From positions 310,001 to 374,000 of the forward strand of contig JAPZLL010000032.1 in NCBI GenBank assembly GCA_036250225.1: a stretch of DNA of 64,000 nt. The letters run 5' to 3'. A model generated the notes under the pieces. That model had not been told where the DNA came from, ran no database searches, and saw only the letters and a list, made by a program, of their open reading frames with translations. Within the stretch, counting starts at the first letter, position 1. Each line of letters begins with the position of its first letter. Shown piece after piece: positions 10,511 through 20,152 of this stretch. This DNA is from Cercophora sp. LCS_1. Its lineage: Eukaryota; Ascomycota; Sordariomycetes; Sordariales; Lasiosphaeriaceae. A program made the translations under genes and the position numbers.

Positions 10511-11156
10511 ACGATTGCAGGTCTTTCTTGACGGCCTGGGCAGTGCGTGGCTGTTTGATCGGCGACGGTGTGCATGTCTTGCTGCTGGTGTTCTCAGCCG
10601 TCGGAGTACATGTTTTCGGTTGAGACTTATCAGCCAATCACTCAAGTGAACAGCTGCTGTCAGAGTGGTTTACCACGGCAGACAGTCAATCTCTCTTCGG
10701 GTAAAGATGCAACCCGTCGAGCCGACAGATGTCTCGGCAATACGAGCAATCGCCGATAATTCGAGCAATATGGCTGCAACAGCTATTTGGTTGGCCTTCT
10801 GGTCAATAAAGCATTCCGTCACCATCCCGACTATAACTTGTTTTAGTGATCCTGTAGAAACGGCAGGTAGGAACTACCACGGACTTATCAAACTTACAAT
10901 GAAGAGCTGTAAGTTGATCTGAATCGCGAGACAGTTACATGGGTGCCAGTCCATGTTTGTGCTTGGTTTTATTCACAACGAGTTTTGCACCAGTCTCTTC
11001 ACCTTAGCTCATGAAGGCCCCAGCCGTAGTCGAACCAATAACTGCTGCCTTCTCGGACTTGGGTCCCGGCGGTCTCCGCACCCACAGTTTCATGCAGCTG
11101 CGAACCCCGCAGCAGGATTGAAGTTGGGCAATCTGAAGACAACTCCACCGAAAAGA
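10511..11156. other. Divergent intergenic region before the HET gene
   Basis: About 650 bp between the transglutaminase-like gene and the HET-domain gene. The HET frame is open upstream to 10953, but the translated leader lacks domain character, so it is treated as 5' untranslated. No strong TATA box was seen on the plus strand. Confidence 0.4.
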
Positions 11157-13244
11157 ATGGACAACAAGGCTCCAAAAGACACCCAAAACATCTTGTATTC
11201 ACCGTTGAACAATGACGCGGATGATATCAGACTCCTTACATTAGCTCGCACTCAGTCTGGCAGTCCGCTGCAATGCCATCTGTCAACCGTCTCCCTGCGA
11301 GCGTTTTGCCCCGCATATACCTCCTTCATCAACACCAATGGCCTCCGTCACCTCACAATCCGCCAAGCCAAGACCCGCTGGGCGCCATCTTCAGTCGGCG
11401 ACTCCCCGCAAACACATCGCTATCGCTTCCACTGGGGGGACTTCGCCGCATTGTCCTACGTCTGGGGTGATGAATCGGCACGAACAGATGTCATCATCAA
11501 CGGCGAGACAGTGCCCATCACAGCAAACCTGGAACTTGCTCTTCGTACGCTTGCAAGCGAAGAAGGGATCTTTAGCGACCGGTACAAACTCTGGGTCGAT
11601 GCAATCTGTATCAACCAGGCCGACGAAAAGGAACAAGCGCAGCAAGTCCAAAAGATGCGCGATATCTACAGCGGTGCGTGGAACGTGATATCCTGGATCG
11701 GATGCAATAACCCGGCGATCAAGGGTGCCTTCTCCTTTCTTCGGATGATGGCTTCACTAGAGCATGATCAGCTGGATCTTTCAACCTGGTCTGCCAGCAC
11801 CGGGAATCTGTTCAGGGCCAACTACTTCCTCGCGCTGAGGGAGTTGATGAAGCAGGACTACTGGTTTCGACTTTGGATCATCCAAGAGTTGGTGATGGGC
11901 GCGTCTTCAACGGTGCTACGCTACGGGGACGAGACAATTGACTGGAATACATTTTCAAAGGGCATCGGCGTGTTGTATCACGGCTCCAACTGGACGCTCA
12001 AAGACCGCGAGGTTGAAGCGGCGTTGGTCTCCCGCGGTATACGCGAAGACGTGAGGTGGCATACGTATGGTATGCATCTCATCCATGTGGATCTTGGCGA
12101 ACTCACGCGCGCCGAGGAGCAAGGCACACAACGACTAGGATTCCGTCGGTTGCTGGATATTGCTGACTATGCTGGATGTCGCTATGTCCGCGACAAGGTC
12201 TTTGGACTTGTTGGCCTGATGGACCCGGCTATCGCGGCGGAGATCATGAAGGCGTATGGGTTTCCTGAGGATAGACTGTTTGCCGCTGTGGCGAAGGCGT
12301 TCATCGTTCGCACCAACAGTTTGGAGGCATTGCGACAGGGAAATCCTTGGGGTTATGTTGGTTCGCCGTCATGGGCCGCCGATTGGACATGGAGACGCAT
12401 TCGTTTTTCACGGCCCGAGTACAAGTTGTTTGGTCCGCCGTGGGACCCATCTGAGCCAGAGCCGGATCCTGCAAGCATCTTTTCGGCTGACCGAGGGATG
12501 ACTCCATCGTTCCAATTCCTGGACCGCTGGCGTTTTCTCCAGTGCGACGGCTTCACCTTTGACGAGATTGCCGGCTTGGGCGCACCGGAACACGGTTTCT
12601 TCAATTGGGACAGGCATCGAGTTGTGCCATGTCCCTCATGGAGAAGCGCATACGGCGGCTACGAAGCCACGGCCTCTGCCTTGTGGAATACCCTCCTTCT
12701 TTCGACCATCGACAAGGGAAAACGTGCCCAGCCGCGTCATGCTGCTCTTTTGCATCTCCCCATTAACTTTTGGACTGCCTTCCCGCAGTTTGAAAAGCGG
12801 GGATGGACTTGGCTTGCTGGACAGAGGGCCTACTATTTCAAGTGGGAGGAGTGGCACAAAGCTCATGACGATATGATGCTGGGAGACTGGCCGCTTGGCA
12901 AGTTTTTCAAGGCTGTAATACCGAAGGGCGCGGATGAGCTCACGTTTACGGAGGTGTATTGTGCTTCGCAGAGGACAGTACAGCAACGTCGTTTCATGTT
13001 GACTAAAGGGGGCTATTTTGGCTGGGGCCCGGATAATGTTTACGGTCGTGACAAGACCAAGGAACTGAGAGCTGGTGACAAGATTGCGATTGTGTCTGGG
13101 TGTAGCACGCCGTTGGTAATCCGGCCACGAGGGAAAGAATTTGAGGTCCTGGGCGAGGCATATGTTCAGGGTTTCATGGACGGAGAGGCGGTTGATTTGT
13201 TGGAGTCGGGAGTGTGTCAGAGGCAGACGTTTACGTTCTATTGA
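11157..13244 (+). CDS. Heterokaryon-incompatibility (HET) domain protein
   Basis: Single exon, 695 residues from the ATG at 11157. The first 35 residues contain the usual entry YSPLNNDADDIRLLTL. HET blocks follow: FAALSYVWGD (about 96-105), then LWVDAICINQADEKEQAQQV and MRDIYSGAWNVISWIG. The C-terminal ~450 residues are Trp-rich and carry no domain I can name, as in many HET proteins. The HET domain is a TIR-like cell-death-inducing module used in non-self recognition when hyphae fuse. Here it has no fused NACHT or repeat domain. Its frame is intact, unlike several neighbours. Its partner gene is unknown; the NLR relic 4 kb downstream is one candidate for lost allorecognition function, as an inference only. 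Confidence 0.9.
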   Translation: MDNKAPKDTQNILYSPLNNDADDIRLLTLARTQSGSPLQCHLSTVSLRAFCPAYTSFINTNGLRHLTIRQAKTRWAPSSVGDSPQTHRYRFHWGDFAALSYVWGDESARTDVIINGETVPITANLELALRTLASEEGIFSDRYKLWVDAICINQADEKEQAQQVQKMRDIYSGAWNVISWIGCNNPAIKGAFSFLRMMASLEHDQLDLSTWSASTGNLFRANYFLALRELMKQDYWFRLWIIQELVMGASSTVLRYGDETIDWNTFSKGIGVLYHGSNWTLKDREVEAALVSRGIREDVRWHTYGMHLIHVDLGELTRAEEQGTQRLGFRRLLDIADYAGCRYVRDKVFGLVGLMDPAIAAEIMKAYGFPEDRLFAAVAKAFIVRTNSLEALRQGNPWGYVGSPSWAADWTWRRIRFSRPEYKLFGPPWDPSEPEPDPASIFSADRGMTPSFQFLDRWRFLQCDGFTFDEIAGLGAPEHGFFNWDRHRVVPCPSWRSAYGGYEATASALWNTLLLSTIDKGKRAQPRHAALLHLPINFWTAFPQFEKRGWTWLAGQRAYYFKWEEWHKAHDDMMLGDWPLGKFFKAVIPKGADELTFTEVYCASQRTVQQRRFMLTKGGYFGWGPDNVYGRDKTKELRAGDKIAIVSGCSTPLVIRPRGKEFEVLGEAYVQGFMDGEAVDLLESGVCQRQTFTFY

Positions 13245-13666
13245 CATCCTGAGTTGAGGAAGATAGGTACTCAATATTCTTCTGGTTCGTGGTTGGGGGA
13301 TGGCCTTAGCAACAATGACTAAAACCAAAGAGTCGTTGACCCAGCATAATTGTCTCACAATTTAGGGGTTCAGGTCCATGCCAAGACGACCAACACAATA
13401 CCAAGCGCATGAAATGAACCAATCATGATATTTACTGAGCTGAGACTCTCAACTGGCTCATTAGACCGCCCATATCCCCAAAGCCTTTCTCAAGAACCCA
13501 TCACCAAAAGCCGAAGGAAATCCCACCCCATGCGTGCACCTTTGAAAGCCCTTTCCCAAGAAGTCCGTTTAGATCTTCTTGTTGCACTTCTGCCACTGCA
13601 GATAATGAATCTGCTTGAACCTGAGATCGGTAGAATCGACCTATCCCCAACCCGTCAGTTTCAGTC
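13245..13666. other. Convergent 3' intergenic region
   Basis: 422 bp between the tail-to-tail HET gene and DUF4360 gene. No coding signal was seen on either strand beyond short overlapping frames. Confidence 0.5.
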
Positions 13667-14444
13667 TCACAAATACTTGGGATCCTCCACAACAGGTGGC
13701 AACTCCGAAACTGGATCCTCGGGCTCTTCCGAACTGGGAGGATCCGGGCCCGGAACCCAGTTGGGATCGCGCACGCAGGGCTGCCACTGGACTTGTATGG
13801 AACCGAGGGACTTTACCGTGAGCAGACCGGCCTTGTTGGAGTCGGCGGGCGACAGGCGGACCTCGGAGTTGATGTTGAGGAGACCCTCGAGGCCGCAGGG
13901 CGACCAGACGGTCGACTGGACGCCGAACTGGTCCGTCTTGAGGTAGTTGTCGTCGTAGGGGCCGCGGATGGTGAGGGTCGAGGTGACCTGTTATTGTTAG
14001 AGCTGTGAGCAAAACTTGGTGGGAAGAGACGACAAAACTTGCCTGCGTGGAGTCGCCCGAGAAGTAGTAGGTCGCCTTGCAGGTGCCCGTGTCGCCCGAC
14101 GAAATCTGGGCGTAGCCGCGGTAGTCGGCCTTGAAGACGGAGAATTGCCAGCCCGAGGGGTACTTCAGCTTGACGTTGAGCTGGCAGTTCTTGCGATAGT
14201 TGGACGCCGAGAGGCCCTTGCCGGACTGGGCGACGAACGAGGTATAGAGGAGGGTGATGGTAGTCAGGTCGGACGACAGCTGGCCGGACACGGAGCCGGC
14301 AGGGCATCCAGAGCCGGCAAAGGCAATGCCGGTGATCTGCACCTCGTGGCCCGAGGGGCCAGCATTGAGGTACTGGCGGGGCTCCTCCTGAGCAGGAAGG
14401 GCCGCGGCAAGGCCGGCAAAGGCGAGGAGCTTGGAGAAATGCAT
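13667..14444 (-). CDS. DUF4360-type secreted protein, GC-AG intron
   Basis: Exons 14444-14043 and 13987-13667 give 240 residues. MHFSKLLAFAGLAAALP is a signal peptide. The body has the DUF4360 pattern: VQITGIAFAGSGCPAGSVSG, a Cys pair (CQLNVKLKYP, GTCKATYYFSGD) and a closing WSPCG and CVRDPNW. The intron donor reads CAG|GCAAGT rather than GT; the acceptor is ACAG with a GCTCTAAC branch. Without splicing at this GC donor the conserved second half would not be joined in frame. The final 30 residues are Pro/Glu/Asp-rich. Family members are secreted fungal proteins of unknown function. A TATA box is present. Confidence 0.85.
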
Positions 14445-14547
14445 TTTTGGATGAGTGAGAGAGCTGTAGATCAAGACACTGCTGGTCTGAATGACTGAGG
14501 AAAGATGTTGGTGGTGATGATGGTCGAATCTTGACAAGTTGAAGTCT

Positions 14548-14554
14548 CTTTATA
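14548..14554 (-). promoter_or_regulatory. TATA box of the DUF4360 gene
   Basis: TATAAAG on the minus strand, 104 bp upstream of the ATG at 14444. Confidence 0.6.
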
Positions 14555-16905
14555 CTCGGTCACGATCAAGAGCCTCCATGCATCTTCCGATCAAGGCGTG
14601 ATGTTTCTATTCTTGTCTGCGCCACCCAGCCCCAGATATTGGCCACTCTAATGTCGATATCACAATGCTACCTGTTACCCCTTTGTGGCCCTCCACTGTC
14701 CCTGCTCCGGGCCCTCGATCACGCGAATGGCACCGCGTATTGGTGGGAGATGGCGGGCCTCCTGACGAGCCCCTGGAAAAGCCATGGGATGGGTCGTGTT
14801 GGCGTTGAGGGGGCGAGGGGTCGGCCAACGGCGGCGAAATGACATATGAAGCCGCATATTAACGTCTAGCTGTACCGGGAACATGGCGTGTCGGAGCCAA
14901 TATATCACACCTAGCCTCGCTGCTATTTTTGGCCTCGCAAGAAGCTTTTGCAGGTCCAGCTCCGCGGTATCGAGCGGCGAGGGTTGGGGGAGCCACACCA
15001 CTTGTCGAGGTGTGCCAAGTTGGCGGCACTATACCAGCACCACATAAATCCGTCCGGCCGCCCCCCTCGGCGACGCTCGGTCAAATTGTGCACGCGAACT
15101 TCTGGACCGCTCGCAGCCAATATCGAGACAGTCCCCGACCAGCGCCCGCTTTTTGCCTCCCGTGCCCCAGACCCAGCTGGACAACTCGCAAACACGTGAG
15201 GGCTGCAACCGACGACAACGCTCGTACTCCCAGGCCCAAACCCGGTTATTGGCTAATAAGACACGGCTCAAGACGAGGTGGGGGAGGAATCCGGGGCAGG
15301 CTCCAGATGCTGAGAGGTGCGGATGAATAGGCTAAACTGAATAAACAACAGTCTCGAACTCGTGCACAGCATATTGTATCGCCTCCTCCAATCACGGCCT
15401 GTGACGAGCAAAAGAAGGTTATGACCCTTAAATGCGACAAATTGCCAACCCTCTTGGGCCATGTCCTCGCGCTGGTACGGCTGTCGCTTCGGAGCCTTCG
15501 CCCACCGCAGCAGAGGACTTTTAGCAACTGGAAAGCAGAGGTGCCGCTTAGCGTGGACTGCACTGCGAGTTTCTTGATGGGAATGCGATTCCGGATCTTG
15601 GAACCGACGTCTTTGGTGTGGAGATGGGCGATGACGTGAAGTGGGAGTCGGTAAGGGGTAATTGTTGACTTTCGCTTCTCCACACTTTTCTGCTGCAGAC
15701 GGAATAACATGCGTGTTATAGGACACAAAAAAGCCGATGACTGCTCGCATGTCGGTGTGCACGGTAGCGGAAACCGCCGATTTCACGCACGAGACAAACG
15801 GGACGACCCCAGGCAGCCGGGAAGCTTGCTCTACCCCCGTCAAAGCGATGGTACGGGGTTTCGGGCTATTAGCGATGGCAATTTTCGACTTGCTGGTAGC
15901 GTCTTGGATGCCATCCGGACAAATGGGAATATTGACTGCAGCGGCTTGATTTCGTCCGTCGGTGGGCGAACTGGGAGTCGATGTCGGCACCCACTGACGT
16001 CGGCATCTATTCCTCTCGTTGTTGCAGTAGAAAAGCTGGCAACTCATTTTGAGAGAAGAGATGGCGGCAGGTATCTTTGACGCATTCAGAGACGGAGATG
16101 ATCAGTCCCGTGCTGGGTGACACAAGGTAACGTACCTCAGGTAGGCATTCAAGCCAAGACAATCAACTACTAATTGAAACTGGCCGGTTGACGAGTCTTG
16201 ACCGTGATGAAGACTGGTAGAGGAAAGGGCTTGGCAATGACAATTGCTCGAGCGCATCAACCCAGCCTAGTGTCAACCCAGCCCAAGCCCTTTCAGATGG
16301 CGCATTAAACACTCCAATACTAAATGATGCAGTCTGCCCAGTCGGGTCAAAGAATATTTCATTGACAAACGCAATCTTTCTAGTTGCTAAACCGTTTCTC
16401 AGACTCGGAGGGGTTGACAAAATGGCTTAGTAGGTGCATCAAAGAACTGCAATCATACCCGCCTGACACACGGAATAGCGCTCATGCCATTGCTTCGGGT
16501 ATCAAAATGTCTACTTGCAGCGATTGATGTCGGTCGGTGTCATGGCGTGACATGTATGCACACCGGACGGGGAGGACAGCCAGACCTCCAGATTTTTTCC
16601 TGTTGGGATCGCGGTTGTCGCCGCGTCTCAGCTTCTTCCAATCTCCAGGGGCTGATGTTTCGTCTTGGCACACCCGACCTTCGCGCAGCCACCACGTGAA
16701 GTCGTGCGGTCGTGCAGTCGCGCAGCTTATCCAATCCCCCGCCAGCAAGCCAGGGCCGCGACCGCCCGATCAACGCCCGACTGATCTGCAAAGTGCTCCC
16801 CGGACACTTCCTCACCCACGCAATACGCCTCTTCACTGCACTGGCACTGAAAAGCCTCAACTTCGACTAGCACTTCAACGCCGGCTCCCGAGACATCCTT
16901 GAATT
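14555..16905. other. 2.3-kb region without a convincing gene
   Basis: Open frames on both strands overlap here; the longest is on the minus strand at 15246-16047. None shows a domain, a signal peptide or a repeat. Composition is close to coding in places, so a decayed gene or an unrecognised short gene cannot be excluded. An upstream part of the NLR-type gene promoter probably lies at the right end. Confidence 0.35.
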
Positions 16906-18338
16906 ATGGCGGGCAGACGTGCTCGTGCCCTGATTGGCGTCAAGCGACTCTTTGGGAAGGGTGGCAAAACGAGAGAAAAGGTCAATAACCCCACTTGGGC
17001 CCCGATTGTGTACTTCAATTGACATGAAGAGTCTCACGTTCCTCTTTAGGCTGGAAACTCGCAAAGCGACGCAGAGTCGACCACCACGCAGGGCTCGGTT
17101 CTCGAGCGAGACCACTCCAGCAATCCTGGTGGCAACACCGATCCGCCTTAACGGGCACAGTTGAGTGCGGATCCCGTCACAGAGTGGAAGGGAACGGCCC
17201 CGGCGCCCGCCATGAGCGAAGTTGTGAGCGAGGTCAAGGAGACTCCCACATGCCAAAGTCCCATTCAAGCTTCGAGCCTCTGGGCCAGAGCCTACCGGAA
17301 GCTGGAGGACGAGGACCCCGGACTCTTTGCGAAGTATCATGCCGCTTTGGAGACACTTCGGCAGAGAAACCTCAGCGATGGGCAATCCGCCGGCGACACC
17401 GGGCCCCTTGCTTCAGCACCTGAGACGCAACTCCAAGAGACATCAAGAAGATGCTCGAAGAGTTTCAATCGAGAACCCATCTTTCCTTCTCGCTCAAGGT
17501 AGGAAAGCGGTTCGTCATGCGAGACCAAGTTCGCAAACTTGTCAAGTTTGTAATGAACGTGAAGGATGTCATCGGTGGAGCCATTGCGGCTGAGCCTTTT
17601 GCGGCGCCCATCTGGGCCGGAGTGTTGGTAATGCTGCCGGTAGGTGTCCACCACCACGCCTAATTAATTGCATATCGGGTATTGTTCACTGACATCGAAA
17701 AAGATTTTGGAGAACATGTTTCAACAAGACGAAGATGCAGCCGTCGGCGTTAAGCGCATCTCGTTCCTCATCATTCAGTTTCAGCTGATGGAAGAAACTT
17801 GGTTGTCTTCGCAACTAACAGAGAGTGCTAGGAGGCCCAAGTTCCATGAGTTTGCCAAGCAAGTTGAAAAGAAGATGGTGTCGATGTACACATTGATATA
17901 TCGCTACCAGATCGACATCGTGATGCATTACGCTCAGAGCAGGCTTGTTCAGAATGCCAAAAACATGAGAAGTACCAGTTGGAAGTCACAGGTGGACAGT
18001 CTGGAGAACGAACGAGACCAGGTTGCTAAGGGCATGCACGCCCTGTCCGACAATCGGCTCTCCGCAGGGTTGCAGAAGATTGATCGCAAGCTCGGTGGGG
18101 TTGTAGCGCTCCAGGAAACGATGATGAAGCAAGTCGAGGTACCTAGGCCTCCCTAACCCGGCTGGATGTGGTGTCACTAACCCGCGCATAGGACGCGGAT
18201 CAGTCGAACCTTTTGTCCATGCTGCCGTCCTCGGAGAACGCGACGTTCGACGCGGTGAAGAACACGCACCAGACTTGTCTGGGGGCCATTTGCCGGGATA
18301 TGCGACCACTCCGAGCCGGAACCAGATGGATGATGTGA
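16906..18338 (+). pseudogene. NLR N-terminal domain remnant (NACHT-associated, no NTPase)
   Basis: A plausible start at 16906 gives a short basic leader, MAGRRARALIGVKRLFGKGG, of the kind seen in fungal NLRs. The NWD/NACHT N-terminal domain follows: SLWARAYRKLEDEDPGLFAK, then (in another frame) MLEEFQSRTHLSF, VIGGAIAAEPFAAPIWAGV, intron 17640-17703, RISFLIIQFQLMEETW, intron 18139-18191, and LPSSENATFDAVKNTHQTCL. That last block is the bridge that normally leads into the NACHT P-loop, but a stop follows at 18336 and no NACHT or repeat domain exists downstream. The two halves are in different frames between about 17400 and 17440, with no GT donor there. A TAA at 17149 must lie in an intron or is a second lesion. 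It reads as a truncated, decayed allorecognition gene. Confidence 0.7.
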
Positions 18339-18349
18339 AGATAGCAACG

Positions 18350-18692
18350 GGATTTTCAGATTTCCCCATAGGTCGGTAGGAGCCATTCGAGTTTCGTTCG
18401 GGGCTAAGAGCGCAACGGGGTGGAGAGAGTTAACCACCGGTCTCCGCGCCCTCGCTGTGATATCGCTAGAAGGGGATACTGCGACATGACTTGCAAAACC
18501 GGACGGGGCGTCGGTGTCGAAGTAGACGGTCGATGTGCCGGTTTCATCGACTTCGAAGGCTGTGTAGAGTTGCCTCTGTACTGACTGAGAGCCAAGCGGC
18601 GAAAAGACCCATAAGACAGCCAGAAACACCGCTGCCAGGTTAAACGAGGAGAGGCGAATCTGAGCGTATATTGCCGTGAAGGCGGTACTCAA
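18350..18692 (-). pseudogene. 5' fragment of a fungal large membrane-protein gene
   Basis: The minus strand encodes FNLAAVFLAVLWVFSPLGSQ (one hydrophobic helix), followed by YTAFEVDETG and ending TDLWGNLKIP. I recognise this as the start of a family of long fungal membrane proteins whose hallmarks are a SPLG(G/S)Q after the first helix and DLWGNVKIP further on. Members are usually many hundred residues long. Here similarity stops at about 18350, 10-20 bp from the end of the oppositely oriented NLR remnant. The frame stays open into the NLR sequence but that extension is not family-like. The start is uncertain, since an upstream exon may exist. Confidence 0.5.
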
Positions 18693-18696
18693 AGCC

Positions 18697-19426
18697 CATC
18701 ATTGTGCTGGAGTTTGACTCGGTTAATACGCCCTGGTAGTGTTTTGTGTCTGTGGACAATCTCTTCGCCGAGACTGTGCTGGCGACCGTACAACCCCTGA
18801 GCCATCAACTACGCAGCGCGAGGGGGCGGATACATCCGGGAAGATGGGGCGCGGGGAGGGAGAGGAGGGGGAGAGTAGGGTTTTCCAGTCACCTGCAGGA
18901 GGTGTGCCTGAGGGGAGGGGGTAGACATAGGTGGGGGAGACGGTAAAGATAGGGGGTTGAAGGTCGGGGACGGAGGTGAGGGCGTAACACGACCCAGCTA
19001 TTCATTCATCAACTCACGTCAGGCATGTCCGATGATGTCAATCCACCCGCAGAGAAAGCGATGTAAGCTGGCTCCGAGTTCCGCCGACTGCGTGGTGGTC
19101 TGACCACACCACAAGAACCCAATCTACCTGGAATCAGCTGTTTGTGGATACGAGGGCTTTCGGGATTGGGGTACCCCCGGCGGGCTAGTGGGGGGTTGAT
19201 ACCCTGTGACGTCTTTCGAGAGCCTTGGATTGCCTTGGATCAATCATTGGCTTACCAGAGGCAGCAATGACGGTTCCTACCTCCACCACGTTCTGCCTTG
19301 CCTATTGGCTCAAATTCGAGGCTCTTTGGGTATATCTACGCGAGGGGCTTTCCCATTCTGCATCCCAAAAACAAAAAAATCACCCATGACAGTTAAAAAT
19401 TCAAGTTCATTAGAACGGACAACAAA
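18697..19426. other. Intergenic region with G-rich segment
   Basis: 730 bp with no gene seen. A G-rich, pyrimidine-poor stretch lies at 18820-18980 on the plus strand. The right end should contain the promoter of the Cys-rich secreted protein. Confidence 0.45.
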
Positions 19427-20152
19427 ATGGCCTTGCTGCTTCTTACTCTCTTTTCAGGGTCTGTCCTCTCAGCAACCACCTCGGCAACTCAATCGCCTCT
19501 TCACACAATCCCCTGCACCATAGGCAAAAACGCACCCTGCCCAGCCTCATGGTTTTGCACCCCGACTGAACCCTGCCGGACCAGGACGCCATGCCATGGC
19601 GTGTGCATCACTTCTCCATCCCTCCCGCCGGTGATTCCCTGCACAGTTGGTAACAATAGGCCATGTCCGACCGGCAGCACATGCACGCCCACTATGATAT
19701 CAACCTCGGGCGTCCCTTGGGGTGGCCAGTGTATCTCGGCACCAACGTCGAACCAAACAATATGCACCGTCGGCAACGACTCTCCTTGCTCATCCGGGAG
19801 CACATGCACCCCAACCATGACCTGCACGGTGGGCGTTCCCTGCGGCGGAGCCTGCATCGCAACACCCGCACCTCCCGTTACTCAGACGCCTTGCATTGTG
19901 GGAAACAACTCGCCTTGCGGAGTAGGGAGCACTTGCACACCGACAATGACTTGTACGACGGGTACCCCATGCGGAGGGGCATGTATTTCAGCACCAACAC
20001 CGCCCGTGTCTACGATTTGTACGGTAGGGAATCACAGGCCCTGCTCGCGTGGCAGTACTTGCATGCCAACCATGACCTGTCATCCCGGCACACCGTGTGG
20101 GGGAGCGTGTATTGCCGTGCCGACATTGACCAGGGTTTGCCATGGCAGGTGA
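19427..20152 (+). CDS. Secreted protein of five Cys-rich tandem repeats
   Basis: 241 residues. MALLLLTLFSGSVLSA is a signal peptide, and the rest is almost entirely five repeats of 41-43 residues whose first cysteines are at 30, 72, 113, 156 and 198. The repeat pattern is CTVGNxxPCxxGSTCTPTM, then a TC, G-x-PCGG and a final AC: six cysteines per unit. Repeat 2 has lost the fourth and fifth cysteines together (Ser and Trp instead). Between repeats are Ala/Pro/Thr linkers. No catalytic motif is visible. It may be a wall-associated, carbohydrate-binding or effector-like protein; this is inference. A splice at the GTGAAG near 20148 could change the last few residues. Confidence 0.8.
   Translation: MALLLLTLFSGSVLSATTSATQSPLHTIPCTIGKNAPCPASWFCTPTEPCRTRTPCHGVCITSPSLPPVIPCTVGNNRPCPTGSTCTPTMISTSGVPWGGQCISAPTSNQTICTVGNDSPCSSGSTCTPTMTCTVGVPCGGACIATPAPPVTQTPCIVGNNSPCGVGSTCTPTMTCTTGTPCGGACISAPTPPVSTICTVGNHRPCSRGSTCMPTMTCHPGTPCGGACIAVPTLTRVCHGR
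19514..20110 (+). repeat. Five coding repeats of about 126 bp
   Basis: DNA repeats behind the five Cys-rich units, 123-129 bp each. Repeats 3, 4 and 5 are closest to one another; repeat 1 is the most diverged. Confidence 0.8.

Noticed and set aside
15246..16047. Minus-strand frame of 259 codons with an ATG at 16047
   Set aside because: No domain, signal peptide or splice support, and amino-acid usage looks like a chance reading. Kept only as part of the unannotated 14.6-16.9 kb region.
11157..18692. Starship-like giant mobile element carrying HET and NLR cargo
   Set aside because: HET and NLR genes are typical cargo, but no DUF3435 tyrosine-recombinase captain or element boundary is present in the window.
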